From positions 17,889,163-17,953,162 of the forward strand of contig OY741280.1 in the NCBI GenBank assembly GCA_963514095.1: 64,000 nt of DNA. The letters are read 5' to 3'. Positions within the stretch are counted from its first letter, which is position 1, and every line of letters starts with the position of its first letter. The translations under genes were made by a program, and so were the position numbers. This DNA comes from Eutrigla gurnardus (Eukaryota; Chordata; Actinopteri; Perciformes; Triglidae). Below the pieces are notes generated by a model, which saw only the letters and a program-made list of their open reading frames with translations, did not search any database and was not told where the DNA came from. Shown here piece by piece: positions 49,444 through 60,995 of this stretch.

Positions 49444-51544
49444 AACAACCCCCTTCCAAACAATGTAAGGGGTGTGGAGAATTTGTTAGCCTTGCATGCT
49501 AACATGTGCAGCTTAAGTTAGAGTAGTAAACATACAGTTTTATCAATTCCTTCTAGTTTTGCACTTGTATTTTTACTTTTTAAAAAAGTAAAAGTTACTA
49601 CCGTCCAAACTCTTTACCATTTCAGTCCTTGACAGGCCAGTTATGGTTGCTACGCTATGATTGGTCAATCACTGTTGGGGGGGGTGAGGTTTGTGTAACT
49701 GGGGGATTGTGTCAACTGGGATTCAGTTGGATTTTATGGCAATAAAAGGCAAGAAATGTTCAGGTAAGGATGTTGATTGTATCCATATGTTTTGGCAACG
49801 AATGGAGCAGAGAGTAAGAAACAAATAGTTCAGGGGGATCCAGGCCTCAACCAATGACATCACAGCTCTGAGGAATTACATAAATTTTGTTTAGTCTCAC
49901 CACTGTCGGCTTTAAGGATGACTCATTCAAGGCAGTAAAGTATAAATATTTGCATGGAGTCATACATTATACTACTCTGACTGGATGAGCTAAACACAGT
50001 ATCATAGTAAGAAACACTCTCCTCTTAGGTAGACAGGAAGTTAGGTGATGGAGGTTTTCTCGCTGTGAGGATAGACAGGCTTATCAGTGAAGATGGCATC
50101 TCTGAGACGGAGACGAGTGTCTTTCACACAAGATAAACATACTGGCTGACTGGGTGCTTGGAGGTTTTTTTTTTTACAACTTAACATTGAATTTAAAAAG
50201 ATAAAACGGTATCTTACCAAAGTGCTGACAACACATACAAATACATGTAGTACTTTACATTTAATCACCTCAAGCCAGGAGAAAAAAACATGTTTATCAG
50301 TGTACGTGTGAGTAAATATAGAAGTGTTTCAGGAAGACTATGCTGGATTTCGATCATAATAGTTCATAACATCAACCTTAGGTGCTTGTATTCACTGTAT
50401 TGTACATTGGCTGGTTTACTACAGTGGTATGAACCTAAAATAAACTATTTTGTTGTGATTTAATTGCAACAAACAGAAAAAAGGGATGCAGATGTAACTA
50501 CATAATGATGCTGATTTGTAAAAACTTCAAAGTCATGGTTTGTTGGGTCTGTCCACAAGACGATGAGCAAACAACTTTTAAAATGCTTGTTTTTTTAATG
50601 GAGTTCAGGTAGATAGGACATACTCGCCCTGTGTGAATCTTTTCATAGACTTTGTATGTAATAAATTAAAGTTTAATTAATTCATGTCAGGAGCCTCTAC
50701 AAGGTAGAAAACCTGGAGCAGTGCAAGGTCGGAAAATTCATTAAAAAAGTCGCCGTCTAGACTTCTTTGTGATAAAGTAATTCTGAGTACCTTTGTTTTT
50801 CTAGTGTCCTTTGGGTCTACCGTGTCGATAAAATGCTGACACATTCTGAGCTGGTGATACGGATTTCCCGTCTAAATCATTGTCATCTTCTCTCCTAAAG
50901 TCCTACAACAAAAACATGAGGGCTCTTATCTCAGTGAAGGTCTTTGCTGGTGACTCAAAAGCTTTTTGTCACAAACCGTAGACGTCTAATCTGCAGAAAC
51001 CATAAATGCCTCATTTGTTGAGCATTGTTGGTGTTAAAACCGACACAGACCGTCGCATTTCAGAGCTCACCTGGACTGTGAAGGAACAGGCCACTGTCCT
51101 GAGTGTAATCTACACAGCAGTTTTTTATGGGTCATTGAGTCCCCCCCGCCTACAGAAGGATCTGGAAGGCCAGATCCCAGACGTTGATAGTCCTGTTGGG
51201 ACTGGATGGTTTTTCTCCTGCTTGACTGACTCAAAACTAGCCGGAAATATTTCTGCTTCTGGAAAGTTTGGCGTTACGCTTTTCTGCATCACCCACATAC
51301 TGATGGCATCCACCTCACCCCCACCCTTTCTCCAGACAAGGTATCGTGACTCTGGGATGGATATAGGCCCCGAGGGGAGACTTAAGCTAGAATAAGCGAA
51401 GTTTCAGACTTTGGCTGCTTCCTTGCAGGAATACACTGACTACACTGCAGTTTAAAGGGCTCACTACTATGCCTTTGTCGTATCAATTTCTTTTAATTCT
51501 TCTTTTCTTTGCATTTTCTTACCATCTTATTTGAAATGTTCACT

Positions 51545-51815
51545 TTTTCTGTCAGTCCATGACTTTGGTCCGGACTAAAATATCTCAACTTCTATCGAAT
51601 TGCTATAACATTTTGTTGATACATTAATAGTCCCAAGAGGAAGATTCACACTGGCTTAAAATAGCATGCTATCATGCAAAACTAAGATGGTTAACATGGT
51701 AAATATTGTACCTGCTAAATATCAGAATGTTAGCATTGTTATTGTTAGCATGCTGATGTTAGCCTTTAGCTGAAAGCTGATGCCTACAGTACTATGCAGC
51801 CTAGCTGCTAGCATG
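51545..51815. repeat. Teleost interspersed repeat (relative of 36010-36445, opposite orientation)
   Basis: It contains 'ggtccggactaaaatatctcaac', a degraded 'catgcaaaactaagatggttaacatgg' and repeated TTAGCATG modules, the recognisable second half of the same abundant percomorph repeat. It is clearly diverged. Confidence 0.75.
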
Positions 51816-52956
51816 TTTGCCCACCCTTTATAATTTTGTTTTCATATATTATTGTAACATGCATTAAGACACCTGTCAATATACACTATGAATACATTCA
51901 CTTACTTACTCGTTAACTTATTATTAAAATGTTCAGTTTTTGGGCTCCAGCCAAAGTAATTTCATCTGTTTTTAACTTGTGTCTCAAACACTGATCTCCT
52001 TTTTGCCATCACATTGTGGTGTTGTTGTTCCTCAGCAATAAAAACCCATCCAAGTAAGAAAAGTTATCGATGACGACAAGTAAATTGCACCACTCCAGAC
52101 ATGATTAACTTCCTGTTTTGACATTGACCAAAACAGAAAATCTGTGCCCCGAGGGAAAGTTTCTCTCAATGAAAGAGCAGATCCACCCACGTGCAGAAAC
52201 ATGAAGCAGCATGTCCTCTCCGTAGTGACTCATCCACACTGCTCCAGTCTTGAACCGTAGCGAAATATTTCGAAGCCGTTTGTTGCCTTTCATTGGAGTT
52301 CCATTGCCTGAAGCAATATGGATCTCGCTTCGGGTTTCCCACAGTTGAAAAGCGGCATCAGTGGTCACTCAGCACTTGTTTTGATGTAACCCTTCAAAGA
52401 GACGAGATCCCTCAAAGTACATAATACCCGCGTTTTACCACTCGCTGCAATACTTTACCAACGCATAGCTGTTTGTCATGTCTGTCATCGTGTTGTCATT
52501 CCCCAGGACACAAAATGAATTACAACAAAAAATCTATGAAAGTGTGGTGGTGCTAAAAGCAGCACAGAAATGTACAAGATGTTGGGAGTTTTCAGGAAGA
52601 TAAAGGTGGATGTGAAAGGATCGAGACCTTCTCGGGGTAGATTTTGTCAGCTGCAGGTGGAGCCGTTGGTTGTGGTCAAGCGCCCGGGTCTCTCAGGTGC
52701 AGCTTTTTTTTTTTCATGGAGAACCAAAGAGAGATCAAACAGTCATTTGCTCCGTCGGTTTAACTCGTCCCACATCAAACACGCTCGTCTTTTAAATTGT
52801 GATTGTGAACACCTGTCTTTAGTGAACCATCAAAGGTGGGCTACAAAAACCCGGCCTGTAGAGTCTCTGGGAACTCCTTGTTCTAACTACAAAAGGGAAT
52901 CTGAGTGCCTGCCCTTGTGAACTCTGTTTGACTTTGGATTTGTGTACGACTGCACC

Positions 52957-53036
52957 CAGGGGCGCAACAACCCAGTGTCAGGGGGGTATGCAGCAACAAT
53001 TTTGCCCCCCCTGGTGCGGCGCCACCGACTGCATCA
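52957..53036. mobile_element. Possible DNA-transposon terminal fragment
   Basis: The stretch starts CAGGGGCGCAACAACC and contains a C-rich run and GGCGCCAC, reminiscent of fish DNA-transposon ends. Neither a partner terminus nor a target-site duplication was identified. Confidence 0.25.
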
Positions 53037-53571
53037 CACAATAGAGTTCTAGAGTTATTCTTAAACTGTTGTTAGGCATACAGTTGGTACTGCTGCTGCC
53101 AGTGTTGCTATGTCTCCTTTCAGTCAGCCAGATCGGTTAAATGGAACCATAATGGTGATCCAAATCTAAAGAACTTATGATTTCCCCTAAACACTTCAAC
53201 AGTCTTCCAACATTTCTTTCTATGGAGGTGTGTTGAAATTATCCAGACCTATGAATACTGGTGAACTGTGTTTGATGACAGACAGAGATTTAGTGGAAAT
53301 ACAGATGTGATTGTGGAAAAAATAGACTCGGCAACGCCTCTACTTTCTATGTGAATTAAACTCCTTTTGAATAATGTAGATAAGCGTGACAACATTTACT
53401 AACCCTTTCAGGGGAAATATTTTGGCTTTTCCATTTGGTTTCCATCCCATTGAGAAAATGCTCCCTCAGCTCTAAAAGGATCCCATTAAAGGTTCTAAAT
53501 TTGATATTTAGGATATTAATAAAACAGCAAACATATTTGTTATGTAAAGATATAATACTTGCCCTTAACAA

Positions 53572-53655
53572 CAGGGAGTCGCCCCCTGATGGCCAGTAGA
53601 GAGAATGCACGTTTAAAACACTTCAGCATTTGCTTCACTTTTTAGAACCGGAGCA
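53572..53655 (-). repeat. Teleost interspersed repeat A, copy 4 (5' fragment, reverse)
   Basis: The reverse complement contains 'ccggttctaaaaagtgaagcaaatgctgaagtg' followed by 'actggccatcagggggcgactcc', matching the first 90 bases of the copy at 15831. Confidence 0.8.
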
Positions 53656-53862
53656 AATGTTCTTACCTCAAAATTGGCCTTTGAGAGATATAATCTAACT
53701 TATTTCTGGTCCTCAAAATAAGAAAACAGGCACAGCTGGAAGGTGGTTTGCATGTCTTTGTGTAACGGTACAGCAGCAGTACCTTGAGTCATCACACAGC
53801 CGGTTGGTTCCAGTTAATGTGCGCACTGGGACAAGGATGTTAACCAGAGGGGGCTTTGCTGG

Positions 53863-53878
53863 TGACTCACCTGAGTCA
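53863..53878. promoter_or_regulatory. Two facing AP-1-type sites
   Basis: TGACTCA (53863-53869) and TGAGTCA (53872-53878) are separated by two bases, with an E-box (CACCTG) across the middle. Both match the AP-1 consensus. The arrangement is an inverted repeat. Confidence 0.4.
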
Positions 53879-53940
53879 AGGCCATCTGCCCGAGGGGGGC
53901 AGAGACAAAAAAACATGACTAAAAGAGAGAGAGACCACAT
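53871..53940 (-). CDS. Candidate signal-peptide exon (unconfirmed)
   Basis: The minus-strand ATG at 53940 opens 23 codons: MWS, a hydrophobic core LSLLVMFFCLC, then PPRADG and LDS. This is followed by a consensus donor, CTCAG/GTGAGT (donor at 53870). The phase-1 exit is typical of first exons of secreted or immunoglobulin-type proteins. The start has G at -3. No following exon was recognised on the minus strand towards lower coordinates. The donor lies within a double AP-1-like palindrome, so a regulatory or chance origin is equally possible. I do not recognise a gene. Confidence 0.2.
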
Positions 53941-56900
53941 CACCCGCAGATGAAAAGATATCTCACCTTGCAGATTCAGTTACACTGAGGCAAAAATGAG
54001 CACAATAGGCTCAATATATACGTGAGATAAAAAAAAAAACCCTTCAGATAATAGGTTCGCGATGCTGCAGGTCCATACAGAACCTCAGGCTGACTCTGTC
54101 GGCCAGCACAATGCCAGCATGACGCTGTCTGGGATACAGTGACGTCTCATGTTGCCCCCCCAAAAAATCCCCATTTTAGACAAAAAAACATTTGTCAAAG
54201 CCCCTTCATGGGAAAGGGGGATTTGCAGATTCTCAAAAAGCAGGGGCGAACAGTTCAAAAGTATGCAGTGACAGATGTGGTGAAGACTTTTGCTTGGTGA
54301 CACACACAGGGATAATGACAGTGAGTCAAATTTCAGCATTTTGTCATAAAGCCAAGCTGAAATGAGTCGTATTTTCTTATTTTAATAACCTGCTAACAGT
54401 TTGCTAAACGTGGACATGATTGTTGTAATCAAAAATCCAGCTCTGTTATGGAAAACTACAGAGAGGAGGCCTTAGAAAGTTGTGGAAGGATCCCACCTAC
54501 TGGCCAACCGAAGGAATCGTCTAATTGATCAAAAAGTAAGCAGTCTCCCAATTGGGATTTTTAATCCGCAAGGATCATTAGTTATGTTTTGACCTGATTC
54601 TTATTTGACCTTCATTTTAGTATTCAGCCAAGGATTCATTAAAATCGACACAACACAGGCTCCATTTGATATGTTAATAACTTTATTATTCCATGTGCTG
54701 ATTATCCCCTCGTTTAATAAACAAAGCTGGAATCTCTTGGGGATAAGGGGAGAATGATCTTTCACAGCTTGTATCGGTGGTTATTAGCTGACTAAAGTAA
54801 AAGTAAATACACCTTTTGTTCTCAGATGAATGCATGAGATCAATTCAAAGATGCAGCAAAGCAGTGGGGGAGTCAAAGGACTCTTTCATCCCGCTGTCAT
54901 GACCATTGATGTGTCTGCTCCTTCATCTCCCCCACAAACGAGCTCCGCCTCCCTCACCACGGTTCACGTTACCCCGCCGACCCACCACATCACAACTTCA
55001 ACAATAAGATACACTGACAATTCATTGTAGCCCCTTTGGTGTGTGAATGCAAAATGAATACACCAGGAAGGCTGCAACGGTTTTGGCTTGTGATGCAGAT
55101 TTTTCTTTTTTTATAGCAAACCACATAAAACCCATAAGACAAAAAGAGTAAGAGTAATAAACAGGAAGTAGCAAGAAACAGAGATAAATCAGTGTAAACA
55201 AGTTTACAATGTAAACATAGTTGTTGTTCTGAGCTTTGCAGAAAACATTCAACACCAACAAGGACCATTTCTTTTGCACAATGAAATATAAGCTGTAAAT
55301 GTACACACTTACAACAAATATAAATAATTAAATTAGAATAACAATTAAGAAAAGCATGTTTGCATTAAAACAAAACTCACAAAGCTTGATGATAAAAGTT
55401 TACATTTATTAAATAAATAACTATCCTATAAATTTGAAATTCAACTAACAGGCCATTCTTTGTTTGTACATCTACGTTTCCATGACAACGGAGCATGAAT
55501 TACCTTTGAAACTCAAGAAGTAGTTTTAGTTTCCGTTACTGTCCACCACTAATATTTTTGTTTTGCTAGGCAAAGATTTTGAATATTTTTGTTCCAATGA
55601 CGTCTTTTGTTTTAACATTTTTTATCAAATGTTGTTTTTGTGGACTGATGCATCTTGTAAAGGAAGGAAGCACTGATCTTATGTCGTCTTGCTCAAATTA
55701 AACTCTCTGGTTTAACTGTTTTGCTGTAAATTATCACATTAAAAATAGGCTTTCTAAAGAATTTCATGGTGGTCAATTGTGTGTGCAGTGAATTGGTGCC
55801 AGATTCTGTTTGAAAAGTGAAGCCGCTAGGAAACAAAGGTTGACATTTGCTTTGCAAAACAAACATTGCAACACGTCGTTTGCTGTCTTGTCTGCTGGTT
55901 CCCTGCAGACCGACTGTCAGTGAGCTACAGAGTGAGCTAGCACGACCTTTTGTTGGGCTTCACTGAGAAAAGCCTGTGTAAATCCATGCCGGAACTCTAA
56001 AATAAAAAGCAGGAATTACAGCATAATGCTCCATTTTCCATTTAGTGTTGAATATGTGGTGGTGATTATGAATTTAATTACAATATGCAAGTGAAGGTTT
56101 ATGATTCAGGACTTGGAGATGATGACACACGGAGAGATGCTTACAACACAGTTTGTCTCAATGCTCAAGTCTTCTTCCTTAGACAACTTGCCTGAACTTT
56201 TTTCTCAGACTACTCTACTCTCTTTTGAGCCCTGAGGAGAGAGAGTGATGCAAGAGGATACTGCAAAAAGGATGTGATAAAACAGGATGTTCTTCAACTG
56301 TTTACAACAAATTCAACTCGCCGTATATCACAGTTAACCATCATTTTAATTATCCAGAAGTTTAAATGCATCTTCTACATTAACACTCATGTGTTGTTGT
56401 TCATTGCTTGAGAAAATGTGTTCTTAAATGTGTATTTAAGAATAAGAATTGCCTTTGTTTTTTGCCTAACTGTTCATATACAGACGGAAATTGATTGGAA
56501 GATGAAGGTATGAAAATATAGATTTTGTAATTAAGGAGTAAAAACTCACTGTTGTCTTTGTTGAACAATACCTTTCTGCTTACTGATACCTCACTTTGTC
56601 TAGATATGTTATTGCCTCGGTAGCTAAACATATAGTGAGGTGTGAGTGTGCATGAATTCTCAGATGATCCAGCAGCCTATTAAAAACCCACTCTGCTAAC
56701 CTGTGCATCAAAAGATGACTCATGAGATGTCAAATGTCAGACGTTTCCCTCGCCCTCATACCTCTGAACTGGGACACTTCTTAAAATACTGCACTCCTCA
56801 GAGAAATGTTCCAGAACATTCGGTGTCTACATAACATCCCTTTCTTTTTCTTTCTGTCATTCAGTGTCAGGTGAGGAAAAAGATGTTGGACAAGTGTCAA

Positions 56901-57035
56901 GCTTCACACTATTTAAAATAGCTTTCACCTGTTCACAGATTCTGCCTTAATCCTACTGGGACTGACGGAGCAATTCAGTTCTCACCGTTTGTCTTGAGGT
57001 CTATTTTCACGTCCACCTCAGCTTTAAAAGCATGG

Positions 57036-57042
<7 letters not shown>

Positions 57043-57073
<31 letters not shown>

Positions 57074-57110
57074 ACCATATGGATTTATTTAAACATATAT
57101 ATATATATAC

Positions 57111-57177
<67 letters not shown>

Positions 57178-57190
57178 GATATATATTCAT
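57043..57190. repeat. Compound (GT)n-(AT)n microsatellite
   Basis: A GT array (57043-57069), an AT array (about 57093-57108), a long perfect GT array (57114-57174) and an ATAT tail. A further AT array lies at 57404-57428. The group sits within 1 kb upstream of the tmem170b leader. Confidence 0.9.
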
Positions 57191-57538
57191 TTGTGCTTTG
57201 CTCACATCATCCTTTCATATTATTTATTATTATATCAGGCGTTTTGGGGTGAGCCAATCAGCACCATGGACAGCTCCAGCATCTCACCGTCGTCATGGGC
57301 AACGCCCCGGTAGTAGCTGTCACTGCACGTCATCAGGTTTGGATGTGCATTTTTTTTTTTAAACTCAATAAACGTCACATACATTACATATTAGAGGTGT
57401 GTGTACAAATATATATATATATACATATATCTATTAAAAAAATTATCCATTCGTGGTCCTTAGCTGTGATTGGTTGAGTCACGCTGGGTGTGCCGTTGTA
57501 AAAGCTTGAGCAAATAAGCTAGCAGCCGGTTCTTGTCT

Positions 57539-57551
57539 GTCGCCTAGCAAC
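57539..57551. promoter_or_regulatory. RFX X-box upstream of tmem170b
   Basis: GTCGCC-T-AGCAAC fits the X-box consensus GTNRCC(0-3N)RGYAAC with no mismatch. It lies about 700 bases upstream of the tmem170b start and 66 bases from an inverted CCAAT box, an arrangement known from RFX/NF-Y promoters. Confidence 0.45.
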
Positions 57552-57845
57552 CGCATTGTTTGACTGGTCAACTGCTAGCTAATGGTTGCCGGTAAAACAA
57601 TACAATTAATTCATTTTTCACAACCAGGACTGTCTGAAATCACTCTCTACTCCCTATATAGTGTATTAAATAATGAATTAATGAGGATAATTTTGATTTA
57701 CAGCTAATGACGTGATTTAACCTTTTTTATTTATTATTACTTTAATTCTAATAGCCACTACACACTTTTTTATGTGCAGACGCCACTGTCCGCTCTTTTG
57801 TTCCCCCTTCATTGCCAGCAACGCGCGGATGCAATGTACACGGTA

Positions 57846-57872
57846 CCCCCCCCCCCCCCCCCCCCCCCCCCC
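57846..57872. repeat. 27-base poly-C tract near the tmem170b promoter
   Basis: This is an uninterrupted run of 27 C, followed by CCCC and an 8-C run within 30 bases. The minus strand is a G-run able to form G-quadruplexes. Length is likely polymorphic and prone to sequencing error. Confidence 0.9.
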
Positions 57873-58005
57873 ACCCCTACTCCGCCGCCGCCCCCCCCTC
57901 CACAACGCAGGCGGCTGGCCCTTTAAGGGTTATGCAGCCGGGCTAGCCGATGTAGGACGACCGTACGTCTGCCTGCCTGCCTGCGCTCCCGCTGCCATCC
58001 CCATC

Positions 58006-58116
58006 ATGGCCTCCGCACAGCCTCCACCGACACCGCCGAGGATGAACCGACCAGCCAGCGGCCCTTCCCTTCCCGGAGCGGAGACGGACGTCAAACCGAA
58101 GCAGAGGCACCGGTAG
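58006..58116 (+). other. Upstream ORF 1 in the tmem170b leader (36 codons)
   Basis: An ATG in strong context (A at -3, G at +4) opens a 36-codon Pro-rich ORF ending with TAG at 58114-58116, 134 bases before the chosen tmem170b start. If the leader begins upstream of 58006, this uORF would be expected to reduce initiation at the main ATG. The peptide resembles nothing I recognise. Confidence 0.45.
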
Positions 58117-58155
58117 AGGCGAGCCGCCACCGGGGAGAGCCGCCTCACATCCCCC

Positions 58156-58212
58156 ATGCCACCCCGGTCTCCTCCATGCCTTCGTCTAAAGCCAAGTACA
58201 GCTATTCGATAA
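58156..58212 (+). other. Upstream ORF 2 in the tmem170b leader (18 codons)
   Basis: A second out-of-frame upstream ATG (58156) opens a short ORF that ends at TAA (58210-58212), shortly before the main start. It overlaps the weak in-frame ATG at 58176. Together with uORF 1 it suggests translational control, unless transcription starts downstream of both. Confidence 0.4.
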
Positions 58213-58250
58213 AGAGGGGTGCGAACCCGGGCGGCGGCGGCGGCAGAACC

Positions 58251-58341
58251 ATGACAACGAACCGGGATTATTCCGTCAATCTGTCGGTGCAGCAAGTGCT
58301 CAGCCTTTGGGTGCAAGGCACGACGCTGCAGCACTTCACAG
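58251..58341 (+). CDS. tmem170b: tmem170b coding exon 1
   Basis: The exon encodes 30 residues plus the first base of the next codon. It ends at CACTTCACAG/GTATGC (donor at 58342), phase 1. The segment NLSVQQVLSLW matches human TMEM170B, where the protein continues with EMWYW and the membrane segments; the split codon here would supply that Glu. Start choice: the ATG at 58251 has A at -3 and gives 9 residues before NLSVQQ, close to the 11 in human. An in-frame ATG at 58176 (T at -3) would add 25 Gly-rich residues and is less likely. The Asn of NLS is an N-glycosylation sequon in the non-membrane N-terminus. TMEM170 proteins are small multipass proteins; family work links TMEM170A to ER and nuclear envelope shape. 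Exon 2 was not found before the right edge. Confidence 0.95.
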
Positions 58342-58414
58342 GTATGCGGAATGAAAAGGTGCCGTTATTCTGTGTTCACGTATCCAGCCGCACAAAGTCG
58401 GTCAGCATGCATGC

Positions 58415-58460
<46 letters not shown>
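58415..58460. repeat. (GT)n microsatellite just inside tmem170b intron 1
   Basis: About 22 GT units begin only 73 bases after the exon 1 donor. Confidence 0.95.
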
Positions 58461-59230
58461 TCGTGTCGCCTCTGCAGCGGTCCGTCATGAAGGCGAATAA
58501 ACCCTGCATGTGTGATATTTCATCTCGCGTGTTCAGTGAGCAGAAAAGGGCAGAGTAGTTCCCGTGAAAAGGGGGGGCATCTGTACCACTAATACCCCCC
58601 CACACACACAGCTGGTGAATGGGCCACAATAAAAAATAAATGCCACTCCTGCGTGAGGAGTCGGTGGATGTCATGAAAGTAATCACAACATGTGGCTAAT
58701 TAATCTTTCTGCTGCGTGAATGCGCCTTGCCTGTGTAGTAAATGAAGTGCCCCCCCCTTCCCCCCCTTTGTCTTGCAGTCCAGTAATCAAGAGGCAATTA
58801 GAGGCAGCATCCTCATCTCTTTGGGCATCTTGTCTCCATAGTGAGGTCCACGCGTTTCTCACTTAACACAGGCACTAAAGGGTTTTTTTCATAACTTTAA
58901 TATGGCTTGTTATTGAAATGGATGGACATCTGTCTTTTTATCTGATTATTTGAATTATTGCTTTATCACATAGATAACAATAGTTTATTTTTACTAGTAC
59001 AGCCGGTACTTGAAAACCAACACATCCAACGAGGTGTTATTGCTTTGAACGTGTGAAGAGAAGCACACAAACCAGAGATTACCAAAGAACAAGATATACT
59101 ATATATTGTAATATAACCTTTCTTTATCATTCTACGTATAAATTATTCATTTTTTATTGGCTGAATTGGAAAAATCAAAGATTATATATCAGTGATGAGA
59201 ATTTATTATGGGCATATTAATGGTCCGGCC

Positions 59231-59530
59231 GTACCCAATCTGCTCCTATTCTACCCTTATCTGGCCTAGATCTGATCCTTTTTACCCGATCTGGTCCTGA
59301 TTTTATCCTATACTCAATCTGGTCCTCTTCTACCCTAATCTGGTCTAGATTGGGTACTATTCTCCCCGATCTGATGCTATGCTATCCCATCAGGTCCTAT
59401 TCTACCTGATCTCGTCCTATGCTTGATGATCTGGTCCTGTTCTACCTGATCTGGACCTAATCTACCAGATCTGGTCCTTTTCTACACAATCTGGTTCTCC
59501 TCTATCTGATATGGTCTCATTGTATGCAAT
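59231..59530. repeat. Degenerate minisatellite, unit about 22 bases
   Basis: Around a dozen diverged copies of a unit like 'gatctggtcctattctacc' follow one another in tmem170b intron 1. The conserved core is ATCTGGTCCT followed by a pyrimidine-rich TTCTACC half. Units vary by a few bases in length and sequence, which points to an old array. Confidence 0.85.
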
Positions 59531-60809
59531 AACTGTCTGTTGTGTCCAAATGGTGACATTCTGACCATTTTGGAGAAGTCTTTCACTATTTTCCACATTG
59601 TGGAAGATCCAAACATCCCCAAAAAAAGTACACAACCATCTATTTAAAAAAATAGATGTATTAAAGTTATGAAAACATTCACATTCTTTGTGCTACCTAT
59701 GGTTGGACCATCTTAGAAACTCGAGTCTTTTGGGGGGATTTGTTCCTCTACTGAAGGTGATTGTTGGTGATAAGAGCTTAATGTATGGGTATTTATAAGC
59801 TGGAGCATCATGATGGGCTGATAGCTGGAGGTTAGATACAGATGAGTTCTTCCTTTAGAGTCGCTGTCAAAAAGTATGCACACGGAAAAAATGCCTGCAG
59901 GCGGATTTTCATGCTGCCTGTGCTGAGAGGTGTTCCCTGTCAGGTAAAGATGATGATGCACACCTTTTTGTTGAGGATCTTTGTTAAGCCGCTTCAAGGG
60001 AGACAATATGGCGTCTAAATAAAATAAGTATATAAATAAAACAAGAAAGTAGGAACAAGAAAAGCAATGTTTGGGCATTTTATCTCTTCCTCTACTGGCA
60101 GGCTGAACTTCCTCAGCAAGAACGAAACAGCTGGCCATCTGTTCGAAGACCTTTCCCTCGTTTCCCATATCTACGAAGGGTAAAAAGAGGATTGATGTAT
60201 ACAGGAACAACAGAACTGCTCTGTCACATAAACACAAGATTATGGACATGAATTCCTCCCTGCAGAAGGAGAGTGAAGCCCAGGCGGACATGTGGTCACG
60301 GCCCGAGTTGGCTCAGACCCATCTTATGAAATGCAGCCGACATCCTGTGTTGAGAAACGCATCATGCAAAGAAAAGAGGGTAGTTAATGATGCTGACTCG
60401 GCGGGAAGCTGCATATAGAAGTGTTGGGCTTCTGCGGCGAGTAAAGTCGAGCTTAAGTGAGCAAAGGGTGTACGAAGCTGCCATCGGATTCCCCTTCAAC
60501 CCCGCGGTTCACTAACCGGGTGAAAAACGACCTCCTGACACATGAGATGAGGTCAGAGAGAGCGTGAACAACCACAGCCCTACAGTCCAGCAGCAGATAC
60601 AAGCTTTTAAATACGTCGACCGCTCTGCCCTTTCTTGACGGCCCCGCGGAGTCGCTTAAAAACATGGATTTCCTGTTTATGATTTGCGTGCTCGCAGCAG
60701 TTTCACTTCAACAAACCATAAAAGGAACATGCGTTGCTTTATGGATTGCAAATTTGAATATTGTGTAAACAGACTGTTAGCTGCAAGCTTTATGTTTTTG
60801 TAGGGACAA

Positions 60810-60995
60810 CTTTAAAGGGTTGGTTCACCAAACTTATGAAATCAATATCTGCAACATGAAGATATTTAATGTTCACAAAAGTAGCTTAAAGCAAAATTGA
60901 GGCCTCCAAGTGGTTTTCAACATGGTGACGGCTGAGCCGGCAGCTAGCAACAGTGCTGACAGAGCTAGCAGTGTTAAGTTAGAGGGAAAACTTGT
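60810..60995 (+). repeat. Teleost interspersed repeat C, forward copy
   Basis: 'aaagggttggttcacc' at the start and 'caacatggtgacggctgagccggcagctag' about 95 bases later match the reverse complement of 21770-22190. Confidence 0.7.

Larger units (their letters stand above)
49444..57042. other. Intergenic towards tmem170b: no gene recognised
   Basis: Besides the repeats at 51545-51815 and 53572-53655, the DNA-transposon-like fragment at 52957 and the candidate exon at 53871-53940, I see no feature. 54480-54830 and 55740-56120 are AT-rich complex sequence without repeats. 55050-55700 is AT-rich. Confidence 0.5.
57460..58005 (+). promoter_or_regulatory. tmem170b: tmem170b promoter region
   Basis: The sequence upstream of the tmem170b leader becomes CpG-rich from about 57890. 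It contains an RFX X-box (57539-57551), an inverted CCAAT box (ATTGG at 57469-57473), a 27-C homopolymer (57846-57872) and further C-rich and CCG-rich sequence up to 57905. No clear TATA box is present. The transcription start was not determined. Confidence 0.5.

Noticed and set aside
48609..49521. Long Ser-, Val- and Leu-rich ORFs on both strands (up to 148 codons)
   Set aside because: They are translations of (AGT)n arrays; every frame of such a repeat is open and low-complexity.
57046..57362. Cys/Val-rich ORFs
   Set aside because: They are translations of (GT)n microsatellites.
59713..60291. 192-codon minus-strand ORF in tmem170b intron 1
   Set aside because: No recognisable motif; AT-rich and without supporting signals. 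Chance is plausible in 64 kb, though a homology search was not possible.
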